Shown: positions 16,849-24,616 of the stretch, piece by piece
Position numbering within the stretch: position 1 is the first letter of the stretch
Layout: each line of letters opens with the position of its first letter
NCBI RefSeq assembly: GCF_004104015.1
Contig: NZ_RYFV01000002.1
Span: 90,015 to 154,014 of the forward strand
Direction of reading: 5' to 3'
DNA from: Actinomyces oricola
GTDB lineage: Bacteria > Actinomycetota > Actinomycetes > Actinomycetales > Actinomycetaceae
DNA: 64,000 nucleotides
Notes under the pieces: model-generated
Seen by the model: only the letters and a program-made list of their open reading frames with translations
Databases searched by the model: none
What the model was told of the DNA's origin: nothing
Made by a program: the position numbers and the translations under genes

Positions 16849-17333
16849 TGGCGCCCCGCACCTGGTTCATCGATACATCCATCCTTGACCACATCGTCGC
16901 GGTGCCGGGCAAGTCGAAAGAGGGGGAGGAGCGGGAGCAGGTCCTTCGCGACCTCAAGGAGCGGACAAAGGCGGGGCACACCTTCCTCCTGCCCATCACA
17001 GCTGTCGTCGAGACGGGCAACCACATCAGCAAGGTCAAGGTAGGTAACCGGCGGGCGGCGGCGGAGCGCTTCGCCAATATCCTCCGCATGGTCGTCGAGG
17101 GTAAGGCGCCATGAGTGCTGGACGAGGTCCAGTGGGATGGTGTGTTCCTGCAGACGTTCCTGGATGGGGATGGCACGGGGGAGTCCTGGGTCAATCTGGC
17201 GAGCCGTGGAGCGATAGGCGGCGGAGACCTCAGCATCCTGGTGGAGCGGCAGCAGTACTGTGAGCGGACTGGAAGAGCCTTGTCCGTCGTCGGGATCTGG
17301 ACCCTGGACAAGGAGCTCGCGGCGCGGTCCTGA
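16848..17333 (+). pseudogene. PIN-like nuclease, frame interrupted by TGA at codon 89
   Basis: Starting at the ATG that overlaps the ATPase stop, the frame encodes 88 residues to a TGA (17112-17114) and then continues in the same frame for 72 more codons. Both halves look like one PIN-type nuclease: Asp9 in FIDTSI, Glu55 in VVETGNH before the stop, and Asp127 in GGGDLSIL and Asp154 in WTLDKEL after it. A TGG (Trp) to TGA change fits the site. It could be a true pseudogene, a sequencing error or, less likely, readthrough. GTG at 17115 could restart the second half. Without the second half the active site is incomplete. Confidence 0.75.
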
Positions 17334-17381
17334 GGCGGTGGCGGCGCGAAGCGTGAGCAGTTCCTGGTCTACGGTGAGGGC

Positions 17382-17927
17382 ATGAAGCTACGGCACGCGA
17401 TCCTGGGCCTGCTCGCGGGCGAGCCGCTCAGCGGCTACGACATCAGCCGCGCCTTCGCCAGCTCGGTGGTCTACTTCTGGCACGCCGACCAGTCCCAGGT
17501 CTACCGCACCATCGACCGCCTCGAGGCCGACGGCGCGATCTCCACGCGCGTCATCGCCCAGAGCGGCCGCCCCGACCGCCGTGTCCACTCCCTGACCGAC
17601 TCTGGCCGCGCCGAGCTCGAGGCCTGGCTCGCCGGCCCCCTGGAGCCCCGCCGGCCCAAGGACGCCATGCTGGCCCGGGTCTTCCTCGCCGCACCCCTGG
17701 GGCACACGAAGGTGCTGGCGCTCCTCGACGAGGTCGAGCGCATGATCCGCGCCGACCAGGAGTCCCTGGGGGCCATCGAGATCGAGGAGAACAATCTCGA
17801 CACCACCCTCAAGGCGTCGATCCTGCGCTACGGCATCGCCGGGGATCAGTACGAGCTGGACTGGGTTGAGCAGACGAGACGGGCCGTGCGCGCCGACGCC
17901 GCTCGGGCGGGTGTCGCACTCGACTGA
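17382..17927 (+). CDS. PadR family transcriptional regulator
   Basis: A 181-residue regulator. The N-terminal winged helix (residues about 5-80) has the PadR signature LRHAILGLLAGEPLSGYDIS, VYRTIDRLEADGAI and RRVHSLTDSGRAELEAWL. The C-terminal helical dimerisation domain (Vir_act_alpha_C type) covers about 95-175. PadR proteins repress small nearby operons until a ligand releases them. Two PadR-like dyads lie right after its stop and before the CPBP protease gene. Confidence 0.93.
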   Translation: MKLRHAILGLLAGEPLSGYDISRAFASSVVYFWHADQSQVYRTIDRLEADGAISTRVIAQSGRPDRRVHSLTDSGRAELEAWLAGPLEPRRPKDAMLARVFLAAPLGHTKVLALLDEVERMIRADQESLGAIEIEENNLDTTLKASILRYGIAGDQYELDWVEQTRRAVRADAARAGVALD

Positions 17928-17928
17928 T

Positions 17929-17960
17929 ACTTGCAAAGTCGAATATTTGCAAAATACAGT
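17929..17960 (+). promoter_or_regulatory. Twin PadR-like operators overlapping a promoter
   Basis: Two inverted repeats share the centre GCA: ACTT-GCA-AAGT (17929-17939) and TATTT-GCA-AAATA (17944-17956), with centres 16 bases apart. A -35-like TTGCAA (17931-17936) and -10-like TACAGT (17955-17960) with an 18-base spacer overlap both dyads. Binding of the adjacent PadR protein here would block transcription of the CPBP gene. The dyads are seen directly; the regulator assignment is inferred. Confidence 0.65.
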
Positions 17961-17966
17961 AGGGGC

Positions 17967-18785
17967 GTGCGATCACATGCCTCTCTGCCCCTGTTCGTCC
18001 TCATCACCCTCGCCTCCGGCTGGATCGGCCTCGCCGTCAACCGCCTGGCAGGCGTCCCCGACTCGATGGAGTCCCATGGCGCCCTCATTTGGATCCTCAC
18101 CCCGCTGCTCGCCGGTGCGGCACTCGCGCTGAGCGACCCTTCCAGGCGCCGCGCCTACCTCGCCTCATGGAAGCCCGGGCGCCCCAGCGCGTATGTCCTG
18201 GCGCTCGCGATCTTCCCCGTGGCCTTCACTGTCACTCTCGTCATCGGCTGGGTGTGCGGGGTCCTTGAGCCAGCGGATCCGGGGCCCTATGTGCCGGCGG
18301 TGGCGGCCGCCGTCGTGCCGACCCTGGTCAAGAACATCGCCGAGGAGGGCGCCTGGAGGGGCTACCTCGCACCAGCGCTCATGGTCCGGGGACTGCCCGA
18401 TATCGCCGTGTGGATCATCTCCGGCGCAGTCTGGGGCCTGTGGCACTTGCCCTACTACCTGTTCCTGCTCGATGAGACTCTCATGCGCGGCGTCTGGGAC
18501 GTACCGCGGTTCGTCTACGCCCTCACGGCCGTTCCGGTCTGCATGTCCTGGGCCCCACTGTTCACCGAGCTGCGCCTGGCGGGGCGGAGCGTGTGGCCCT
18601 GTCTGCTCGCCCACAGCGTGGCCAACCTCAGCCAGATCCCCGCCTCTCTCGGCGCCTGGCCCATGAGCCCTCTCGCAGCCCTCCTGTTCTCGCAGATCTT
18701 CGGGCTGCTGCACTCGGTGATCATCGTGGGCGTGGCGCTGGCCATGCGAAAGCGGCGGCTCGCGCGAACACATCGTCAGCGTTGA
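17967..18785 (+). CDS. CPBP family intramembrane metalloprotease
   Basis: A 272-residue multi-pass membrane protein of the CAAX protease/bacteriocin-processing (CPBP, Abi) family. The motifs are EEGAWRGY (EExxxR), GLWHLPY and HSVANLSQ, which form the intramembrane metal site. GTG at 17967 follows AGGGG. A TTG start at 17931 would lie inside the operator and promoter, so it is not chosen. Probable PadR-controlled gene. Members process prenylated or signal peptides or provide bacteriocin self-immunity; the role here is unknown. Confidence 0.9.
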   Translation: MRSHASLPLFVLITLASGWIGLAVNRLAGVPDSMESHGALIWILTPLLAGAALALSDPSRRRAYLASWKPGRPSAYVLALAIFPVAFTVTLVIGWVCGVLEPADPGPYVPAVAAAVVPTLVKNIAEEGAWRGYLAPALMVRGLPDIAVWIISGAVWGLWHLPYYLFLLDETLMRGVWDVPRFVYALTAVPVCMSWAPLFTELRLAGRSVWPCLLAHSVANLSQIPASLGAWPMSPLAALLFSQIFGLLHSVIIVGVALAMRKRRLARTHRQR

Positions 18786-18884
18786 GGAGGCATTCTTGAG
18801 CCCCGGTTGTCCTGCCGAATCCCAGCACGGCCGGGGCCCAGCGGCCCGTGGCGCAGCGGGCCTGCGGCATGAGACCATGGGCCT

Positions 18885-19457
18885 GTGCATTACTTGTCCG
18901 GCTACCTCTCACCCCTGGGGCCCATGACGCTCGCCTGCCGGGTGGGGGAGGGCATGCCCGACGGCGGGGCCGTCACCGGGGCTTGGTTCGACGGACAGGA
19001 GCATGACCGCGAGGGCCTGCCCGACGGCGCTGTCAGCCTCAAGCCCGGCGATGAGGAGCCGGTCGTTCTGGCGCAGGCGCGCGCCTGGTTGGACGCCTAC
19101 TTCGCAGGACACGACCCTGGACCCCCGCCGGCCGTGGCGCCTCACGGCACCGCCTTCCAAGAGCGGGTCTGGGCGCAGTTGCGCCTCATCCCGCGCGGCG
19201 CCACCACCACCTACGGGGCGATTGCCGCGGACATTGAGGCGGCCAGCGGCGGGCGCTGCTCGGCGCGCGCTGTCGGTGGGGCCGTCGGGCGCAATCCGGT
19301 GAGCATTCTGGTGCCCTGCCACCGCGTTCTGGGGGCGAACGGTTCACTAACCGGCTACGCCGGTGGCACTGGACGCAAGACAGCGCTCTTGCGCCTGGAG
19401 GGCGCCGCCATCCCTGACGCCGGTCAACCCCAGGACCACCCGACCCGGAACCACTGA
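18885..19457 (+). CDS. ogt: Methylated-DNA--protein-cysteine methyltransferase
   Basis: A 190-residue DNA repair protein that removes alkyl groups from O6-alkylguanine onto its own cysteine. The active-site PCHRV in SILVPCHRVLGANGSLTGYAG-type context and the DNA-binding helix RAVGGAVGRNP are intact. The N-terminal domain is degenerate, as in Ogt proteins without the Ada regulatory part. GTG at 18885 is used; no strong ribosome site is seen. Confidence 0.93.
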   Translation: MHYLSGYLSPLGPMTLACRVGEGMPDGGAVTGAWFDGQEHDREGLPDGAVSLKPGDEEPVVLAQARAWLDAYFAGHDPGPPPAVAPHGTAFQERVWAQLRLIPRGATTTYGAIAADIEAASGGRCSARAVGGAVGRNPVSILVPCHRVLGANGSLTGYAGGTGRKTALLRLEGAAIPDAGQPQDHPTRNH

Positions 19458-19648
19458 GGGCGGTCAGCTCCGGCGACCCGTCGTCGGCCACGCGGATTCC
19501 ACCAGAGTCGACTCGGCAGTCCCGCTACCGGCTGCACGGGTACTCCGAGCCCATGCCCGGCTGACAGAACCCTCTAGGGGGCCGCCCAGCCCAGGGCGGT
19601 AGGGTGCCCCGCACACGGCCCCGGCCCAGGGGCCGGGAGGGGAGAACA

Positions 19649-20623
19649 ATGGCACACCCGTTGATCACCCGCAGAAGCCTGGTTCGGGCTCTGGGGGTCG
19701 TCGGCGCGGGCGGGCTCCTGGGCGCTGTCGCCACCTGCGGGGCCGGCCCCTCCAACCGCACCCCCTCAGCCCCCGCCTCGACCGCCGATGCCTCCAGAAC
19801 TGCCCCCCAGCCGGCGGACACGCTCAGCCCACTCGATCTGGCGTCTGTGCCCGCCTACGACTACCGGGCGCACAACGTGGCCGTCGTCAGCCAGGGGGAG
19901 TCCATGGACGGCCGTCTCTACGTGCCGGACACCGACGCCGCTGTTCCCCTGGTTGTCTGCTCCCATGGGCTGGGCGGCTCCATGAGCGACCTCGACCCGG
20001 TGGCCCAGGCCCTCGCGGGCGTGGGGATGGCCTCCTACTGCTTCGCCTTCCGCGGCGGGGGCCCTGCAGCCGGGGACACCACGCGCATGTCCGTCATGAC
20101 CGAGGTCACCGATCTGGAGGCCGTCCTGGAGACGGCGCGCACTGGAGCCGGCGAATGGGAGTCCGTCGACCCGCAGCGGATCGTTCTCCAGGGGGTGAGC
20201 CAGGGCGGTGCCGTCAGCGCTATTACCGCCTCCCGCCACCCCCAGGAGGTTGCCGGCCTGGCCCTGTGGTACCCGGCCTTCTCCATTGCCGACGACCTCC
20301 ACCTCCTTTTCGACTCCCTGGACGAGGTGCCCGAGAGCTACGACATGGGGCCGTTGAGCCTGGGGCGCGTCTACGTGGAGGACATGTGGGACTACAACGT
20401 CTACGCCGAGCTGCCCTCCTACGCCTCTCCGGTCCTCCTCGTTCACGGCTCCGCGGATGCCCTCGTGCCCATCAACTACTCCCGCCAGGCCGTCCAGACC
20501 TACCCCGACGCCCAACTCGTCACCATTGACGGCGCCGGGCACGGCTTCTCCGAGGCCGCCTGGGATCAGGCGGTGGGCACTACGGCCGCCTACCTGCAAC
20601 AGATCGGGGTGCTTGACGCCTGA
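19649..20623 (+). CDS. Exported alpha/beta hydrolase (Tat-like signal)
   Basis: A 324-residue hydrolase. The N-terminus TRRSLVRALGVVGAGGLLGA looks like a twin-arginine signal followed by an Ala/Ser/Thr-rich linker. The following Cys (VATC) is not a good lipobox. The fold has the oxyanion region CSHGLGGS, nucleophile elbow GVSQGG, acid VHGSADALVP and His in GAGHGF. GGGAGGGGAG lies before the ATG at 19649. The next gene is a paralogue without a signal peptide. Probably an esterase or peptidase of the dienelactone-hydrolase/BAAT-like group; substrate unknown. Confidence 0.85.
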   Translation: MAHPLITRRSLVRALGVVGAGGLLGAVATCGAGPSNRTPSAPASTADASRTAPQPADTLSPLDLASVPAYDYRAHNVAVVSQGESMDGRLYVPDTDAAVPLVVCSHGLGGSMSDLDPVAQALAGVGMASYCFAFRGGGPAAGDTTRMSVMTEVTDLEAVLETARTGAGEWESVDPQRIVLQGVSQGGAVSAITASRHPQEVAGLALWYPAFSIADDLHLLFDSLDEVPESYDMGPLSLGRVYVEDMWDYNVYAELPSYASPVLLVHGSADALVPINYSRQAVQTYPDAQLVTIDGAGHGFSEAAWDQAVGTTAAYLQQIGVLDA

Positions 20624-20730
20624 CCCGCGCCCGCGCGGCGTGCTCGTACACATCGAGGGCGCCCAGCACGAGCCCGACAGCCTGATCTGCACCTGCGCGG
20701 CGTGCTCCCACCGGGCCGGGAATGCTCCCA

Positions 20731-20757
20731 GGCCGCCGGCCCGCCCGGCCGGCGGCC
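20731..20757 (+). terminator. GC-rich hairpin between the tandem hydrolases
   Basis: A perfect 11-bp inverted repeat (20731-20741 with 20747-20757) with a 5-base loop in the 233-base gap between the two hydrolase genes, about 110 bases after the first stop. It suggests they are separate transcription units. Confidence 0.55.
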
Positions 20758-20856
20758 CAACGATGTCGCAACGATGCCGGGCTCCACTGCCGGCCGTAGT
20801 CGCGTAACCTCCCCCTCGGGGTGGCGGACCCGCCCTCAGGCGGCGAAAGGGGAGCC

Positions 20857-21735
20857 ATGGACGACTACCTGGTCCGGGAGACGAGCGTGCCCGTGGGCGA
20901 GGACGACGGTGCCGCGGCGGCTGTCTCAGGAAGCCCGGCAACTCCGGGTCAGGTGCCGTTGGAGTCGCCGGGGTCGGGAGGGCTCGTGCACGTCCTGGTC
21001 CACGTCCCGCGCCGGGCTGCGGCCCAGCGCGAGCGCGCTCCGCTGGTCGTGTGCTGTCACGGGCTGGGGGAGTCCGGCCTGCGGGTCGCACCTCTGGCCC
21101 AACGCCTCACCCTGGCCGGCGCCACCACCGTCTGCCCCTCCTTCCGCGGCGGCGGTGCCCCTACGGCCGGGCCGACCACCGCCATGAGCGTGGGCACCCA
21201 GCTCGATGACGTGCGGGCCGTGGTGCGCACGGCCCGCACCTGGCCCTTCGTGGACACTAGTCGCGTGGCGCTCTTCGGCCGCAGCCTGGGCGGACTCGTC
21301 GCCGCCCTGGCCGCCGCCCGCCACCCCCACGAGATCATGGCCCTGGTCCTGTGGTACCCGGCGCTGGGGTCCCCCGAGTCCCTGCGGCAGCGCTTCGGCG
21401 CACTGTCGGCCGTGCCCCGGACCTTCACCCACCGCGTCGAGGGGCGCGACATCCTCCTATCGCGCCGCTACGCCGCCGACGCCTGGAACCTGAACGTTGA
21501 CACTGAACTCGCCCGCTTCCGCGGCCCGGTGCTGATCGTCCACGGAAACCAGGACCGCGACGTGCCATTGGCGGTCTCCCAGCGGGCGGCCGCAATCCTG
21601 CCCGACGCGCGCCTGGTGACCGTACCCGGCGCCGCCCATGGTTTCGCAGATGAGCACCTGGTGGCGGCCACACGTCAGAGTATCGACTTCCTGGAGTGGG
21701 CCGGTGTGTTGGGGGCCGGGGAGGTTTCGCAGTGA
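20857..21735 (+). CDS. Alpha/beta hydrolase, cytoplasmic paralogue
   Basis: A 292-residue hydrolase similar to the preceding one: CCHGLGESG, CPSFRGGGAP, nucleophile elbow FGRSLGG, LVLWYPALGSP, acid VHGNQDRDVP and His in GAAHGF. AAAGGGGAG precedes the ATG at 20857. It has no signal peptide, unlike its neighbour, and its elbow is GRSLGG rather than GVSQGG. The two probably arose by tandem duplication and then split between cytoplasm and exterior. Confidence 0.85.
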   Translation: MDDYLVRETSVPVGEDDGAAAAVSGSPATPGQVPLESPGSGGLVHVLVHVPRRAAAQRERAPLVVCCHGLGESGLRVAPLAQRLTLAGATTVCPSFRGGGAPTAGPTTAMSVGTQLDDVRAVVRTARTWPFVDTSRVALFGRSLGGLVAALAAARHPHEIMALVLWYPALGSPESLRQRFGALSAVPRTFTHRVEGRDILLSRRYAADAWNLNVDTELARFRGPVLIVHGNQDRDVPLAVSQRAAAILPDARLVTVPGAAHGFADEHLVAATRQSIDFLEWAGVLGAGEVSQ

Positions 21736-21778
21736 CAGCGCCCAGCCCACCGGGCCTGGCCCCACTGGCGGCGTAGTC

Positions 21779-23326
21779 ATGGCAAGATCAAGGACCGTGA
21801 CGCAACTCCCAGTCCCAAGCACTTTGACGGCCCCCACCAATCCGGTCCTCCTGCAGGGCTTCACGTGGGACCTGCCCGCCGATGGCACGCACTGGCGGCT
21901 CATTGCCGACAACGCCATACTCCTGGCGGCCACCGGTGTCACCTCCATGTGGCTCCCACCGGCCTACAAGGGGCACGAGGGCATAAACGACGTCGGCTAC
22001 GGCGTCTACGACCTCTACGACCTGGGCGAATTCGACCAGAAGGGCAGTGTGGCCACCAAGTACGGCACCAAGGATGAGTACATTGAGGCCGTTAAGGCCC
22101 TGCACGACGCCGGCATTGTGGTTCTGGCCGACATCGTCTTCAATCACCGCATGGGCGCCGACGCCACCGAGGAAGTCGTGGCCACCCCCGTGGACCCCAA
22201 GGACCGCTACCGGGTCCTGGGCCCGCCGGAGACCATCACCGCCTGGACCCGCTTCACCTTCCCCGGTCGTGACGGCGCCTACTCCGACTTCACCTGGAAC
22301 TGGCGCTGCTTTAAGGGCACCGACTGGGATGAGGCCACTGGACGCAATGGCGTGTGGCTCTTCGAGGGCAAACAGTGGCATGAACAGGTCGCTGAGGAGC
22401 ACGGCAACTTCGACTACCTCATGGGTGCCGATGTCCACCTGTCCGATCCGGCCGTGGCCCACGAGCTCCAGCGCTGGGGCCAGTGGTTCCTGGAGACCAC
22501 CGGGGTGGACGGGTTGCGCCTGGACGCCGTCAAGCACATTGGTCGCAGCTTCTTCCGCCAGTGGCTGCCCGAGTTGCGCAGGGCCACCGGCAAGGCCCTG
22601 CCCACGGTCGGGGAGTACTGGACCGAGGACATTGACCTCATGATGAACTACCTGGGGGAAGAGCCCATTATGGACTTATTCGACAGCCCTCTGCACCACA
22701 ACTTCTATCTGGCCTCCTGTTCGGAAGGCAAAGGCGGCTTCGACCTGTCCGGCATGTTTGTGGACACGGTCGTGCAGGTCCGCCCCGAGAACGCCATCAC
22801 CTTCGTGGAGAACCACGACACCCAGCCCGGGCAGGCGTTGGAGTCCTATGTCGAACCATGGTTCAAGCCCTCGGCCTACGCACTGATCCTCCTGCGCGAC
22901 AAGGGCGTGCCCTGCGTCTTCTGGGGCGACCTATTCGGTACGCCCGAAACCGGGGACATCCCGGCGGTCACGGACCTGCCGCTGCTCATGCGGGCGCGCC
23001 GCAGCCTGGCCCACGGCCCCCAACACGACTACATCGACTCACCGGAGTGCATTGGTTTCACCCGTGAAGGGGACGATGACCACCCGGCCAGCGGCCTGGC
23101 CGTCCTAATCTCAGACCGCTGCGCAGCCGCCAAGAGGATGAGGGTCGGCACCCGCCACGCGGGCCAGACCTGGGTGTGCGTTATCGGCGAAGGGGAGGAC
23201 GTCGTCATTGATGAGGACGGCACAGTCGAGGTCTCCGTAACTGATAGCGGGCTATCCCTCTACGCCCCCATTGACGCCACCGGGATTCTGCAACGCGCTC
23301 TGGAGCACCTCGCCCGCGTGTGCTAG
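21779..23326 (+). CDS. Alpha-amylase, intracellular type (GH13)
   Basis: A 515-residue glycoside hydrolase family 13 enzyme cleaving alpha-1,4-glucans. The conserved regions are visible: DIVFNHRMG (region I), GLRLDAVKHI with the nucleophile Asp (II), VGEYW with the acid/base Glu (III) and FVENHDTQPGQ with the transition-state Asp (IV). Its organisation (LLQGFTWDLPADGTHWRL at the start) matches the bacterial cytoplasmic/AmyS-type amylases of about 490-515 residues. There is no signal peptide, so it likely acts on internal glycogen or imported dextrins. The ATG at 21779 is preferred, with GTG at 21797 possible. Confidence 0.95.
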   Translation: MARSRTVTQLPVPSTLTAPTNPVLLQGFTWDLPADGTHWRLIADNAILLAATGVTSMWLPPAYKGHEGINDVGYGVYDLYDLGEFDQKGSVATKYGTKDEYIEAVKALHDAGIVVLADIVFNHRMGADATEEVVATPVDPKDRYRVLGPPETITAWTRFTFPGRDGAYSDFTWNWRCFKGTDWDEATGRNGVWLFEGKQWHEQVAEEHGNFDYLMGADVHLSDPAVAHELQRWGQWFLETTGVDGLRLDAVKHIGRSFFRQWLPELRRATGKALPTVGEYWTEDIDLMMNYLGEEPIMDLFDSPLHHNFYLASCSEGKGGFDLSGMFVDTVVQVRPENAITFVENHDTQPGQALESYVEPWFKPSAYALILLRDKGVPCVFWGDLFGTPETGDIPAVTDLPLLMRARRSLAHGPQHDYIDSPECIGFTREGDDDHPASGLAVLISDRCAAAKRMRVGTRHAGQTWVCVIGEGEDVVIDEDGTVEVSVTDSGLSLYAPIDATGILQRALEHLARVC

Positions 23327-23366
23327 GGGCCGGCGGCAGTGGACCTGGCAGCGGGTCGTGCCGTGT

Positions 23367-23381
23367 CGGCCCACAGGGCCG
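23367..23381 (+). terminator. Short hairpin after the amylase gene
   Basis: A 6-bp GC stem with ACA loop (23367-23372 with 23376-23381), 40 bases after the amylase stop. A modest terminator candidate. Confidence 0.35.
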
Positions 23382-23390
23382 GCGGGCGGA

Positions 23391-23420
23391 TTAAGGTCTA
23401 CTAAGGTCTATTAAGGTCTA
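23391..23420 (+). repeat. Three tandem 10-bp repeats before the DJ-1 gene
   Basis: The unit YTAAGGTCTA is repeated three times head to tail with one varying base (TTAAGGTCTA, CTAAGGTCTA, TTAAGGTCTA). The period equals one helical turn. The array ends 44 bases before the GTG start of the next gene, so it may be a cooperative protein-binding site near its promoter. No regulator is identified. Confidence 0.8.
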
Positions 23421-23464
23421 GGGCAAGCGCGACCGGCGCACTACGACCCACCACAGGAGGAACC

Positions 23465-24049
23465 GTGCCCACGCCCGACCAGCTCACCACCGATAAGAAG
23501 ATCGCCGTCCTCATTGCCGAGGGGCTAGAGGAGGTCGAGGCCTTGGCCGTGGTCGACCTGCTCTACCGGGCGGGGATCCGTGCCGACATGATCGCCGTGG
23601 GCCAGAGCCTCCAGGTGACCTCCTCCCACCGGATTATTCTGACCTGCGACCGCCTCCTGGCCGAAGTGGACCTGTCCGACTACGACATGGTCGTCCTGCC
23701 CGGCGGCATCCCCGGTACCCCCAACCTCAAGGCGACCGCCCCGTTGGTTGAGGAGGTTACCGCCCGCATGAGGCAGGGCCGGGCGGTGGCCGCCATCTGC
23801 GCGGCCCCCTCGATCCTGGCCGAGGAGGGACTGCTGGAGGGCCGTCGGGCGACCGCGAACCCCGCCTTCATGGCGGTGCTGGCCGAGCACGGGGCTCGGA
23901 CCAGCGAAGCCAGTGTTGTCGTCGACGGCAATCTCCTGACCAGCCGCGGCATGGCCACGGCGGTGGACCTCGGCCTGGAGATTGTGCGCTTCTACCTGGG
24001 GGATGACGCCGTGGAGGACCTTAAGGCGAAGGTTGTCTACCAGCGCTGA
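23465..24049 (+). CDS. DJ-1/PfpI family protein
   Basis: A 194-residue protein of the DJ-1/YajL group: the N-terminal IAVLIAEGLEEVEALAVVDLL carries the conserved acidic Glu, and AAICAAPSILAEEGLLEGR contains the nucleophile-elbow Cys. GGAGGAACC precedes the GTG at 23465. Members act as glyoxalase-like or chaperone-type redox-stress proteins; some are claimed to be deglycases, which is disputed. Three 10-bp repeats lie just upstream. Confidence 0.9.
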   Translation: MPTPDQLTTDKKIAVLIAEGLEEVEALAVVDLLYRAGIRADMIAVGQSLQVTSSHRIILTCDRLLAEVDLSDYDMVVLPGGIPGTPNLKATAPLVEEVTARMRQGRAVAAICAAPSILAEEGLLEGRRATANPAFMAVLAEHGARTSEASVVVDGNLLTSRGMATAVDLGLEIVRFYLGDDAVEDLKAKVVYQR

Positions 24050-24070
24050 GGCCCCGGCCCCCGCTGTTCC

Positions 24071-24580
24071 TCACTGATCCCCCGCTCGGGACCGCTTGGG
24101 CACCAGGGCCAGAATCAGGAGCAGGAACCCCAGGCCTCCGACAATGACAATGAAGGCACTGACGAGGTCGATCCTGGCGCCGAGTCCGACGGCGATCAGC
24201 AGGCCACCCAGGGCCAGGAGGACAAGCCCCCACATGAGGGTCGAGGTACGCACCCGTCCGCGGGTGGGTGCCGACGCATCGCGCTGGACTGTTTTAGCGC
24301 TCCACACCGTTTCAGCCGCGGAGCCGGCGCTGGAGGCCGGGGAACCGGACGAGGCGGGGGATCCGGGCAGCGGCGGCGCCGCCTCCTCGGCAGAATTCGG
24401 CGTTGGCGGCGCCTTGGTCGGGCTTGTCGCAGCGGGCAGCGGCGCGGTTGCTTCAATCGGGGGCTGGTCCACGGCCGTCCCATCGGCGGTTGCGGGCGCA
24501 TCCTCGGGGCGGGCGGGCGCCCCGCCCAGCTTCAGGGACATCTCGGTGGTGGGGGTGGTGTCGCGGTCGCTGGTGCTCAT
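24071..24580 (-). CDS. Small membrane protein with disordered N-terminus
   Basis: A 169-residue protein with about 105 Ala/Pro/Ser/Thr-rich residues, then two transmembrane helices (WGLVLLALGGLLIAVGLGA and AFIVIVGGLGFLLLILALV) and a basic tail (PKRSRAGDQ). It lies 36 bases downstream of the PspC gene on the same strand and probably forms an operon with it. It resembles small accessory membrane proteins of PspC/LiaF-type loci, but I do not recognise a named family. Confidence 0.7.
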   Translation of the reverse strand: MSTSDRDTTPTTEMSLKLGGAPARPEDAPATADGTAVDQPPIEATAPLPAATSPTKAPPTPNSAEEAAPPLPGSPASSGSPASSAGSAAETVWSAKTVQRDASAPTRGRVRTSTLMWGLVLLALGGLLIAVGLGARIDLVSAFIVIVGGLGFLLLILALVPKRSRAGDQ

Positions 24581-24616
24581 AGTGGTGACCTCGTTCGCAG
24601 TTGGTTGACAGGGCAG

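Noticed and set aside
23391..23420. Possible CRISPR-like array
   Set aside because: The 10-bp units are directly joined without spacers, and no cas genes are present.
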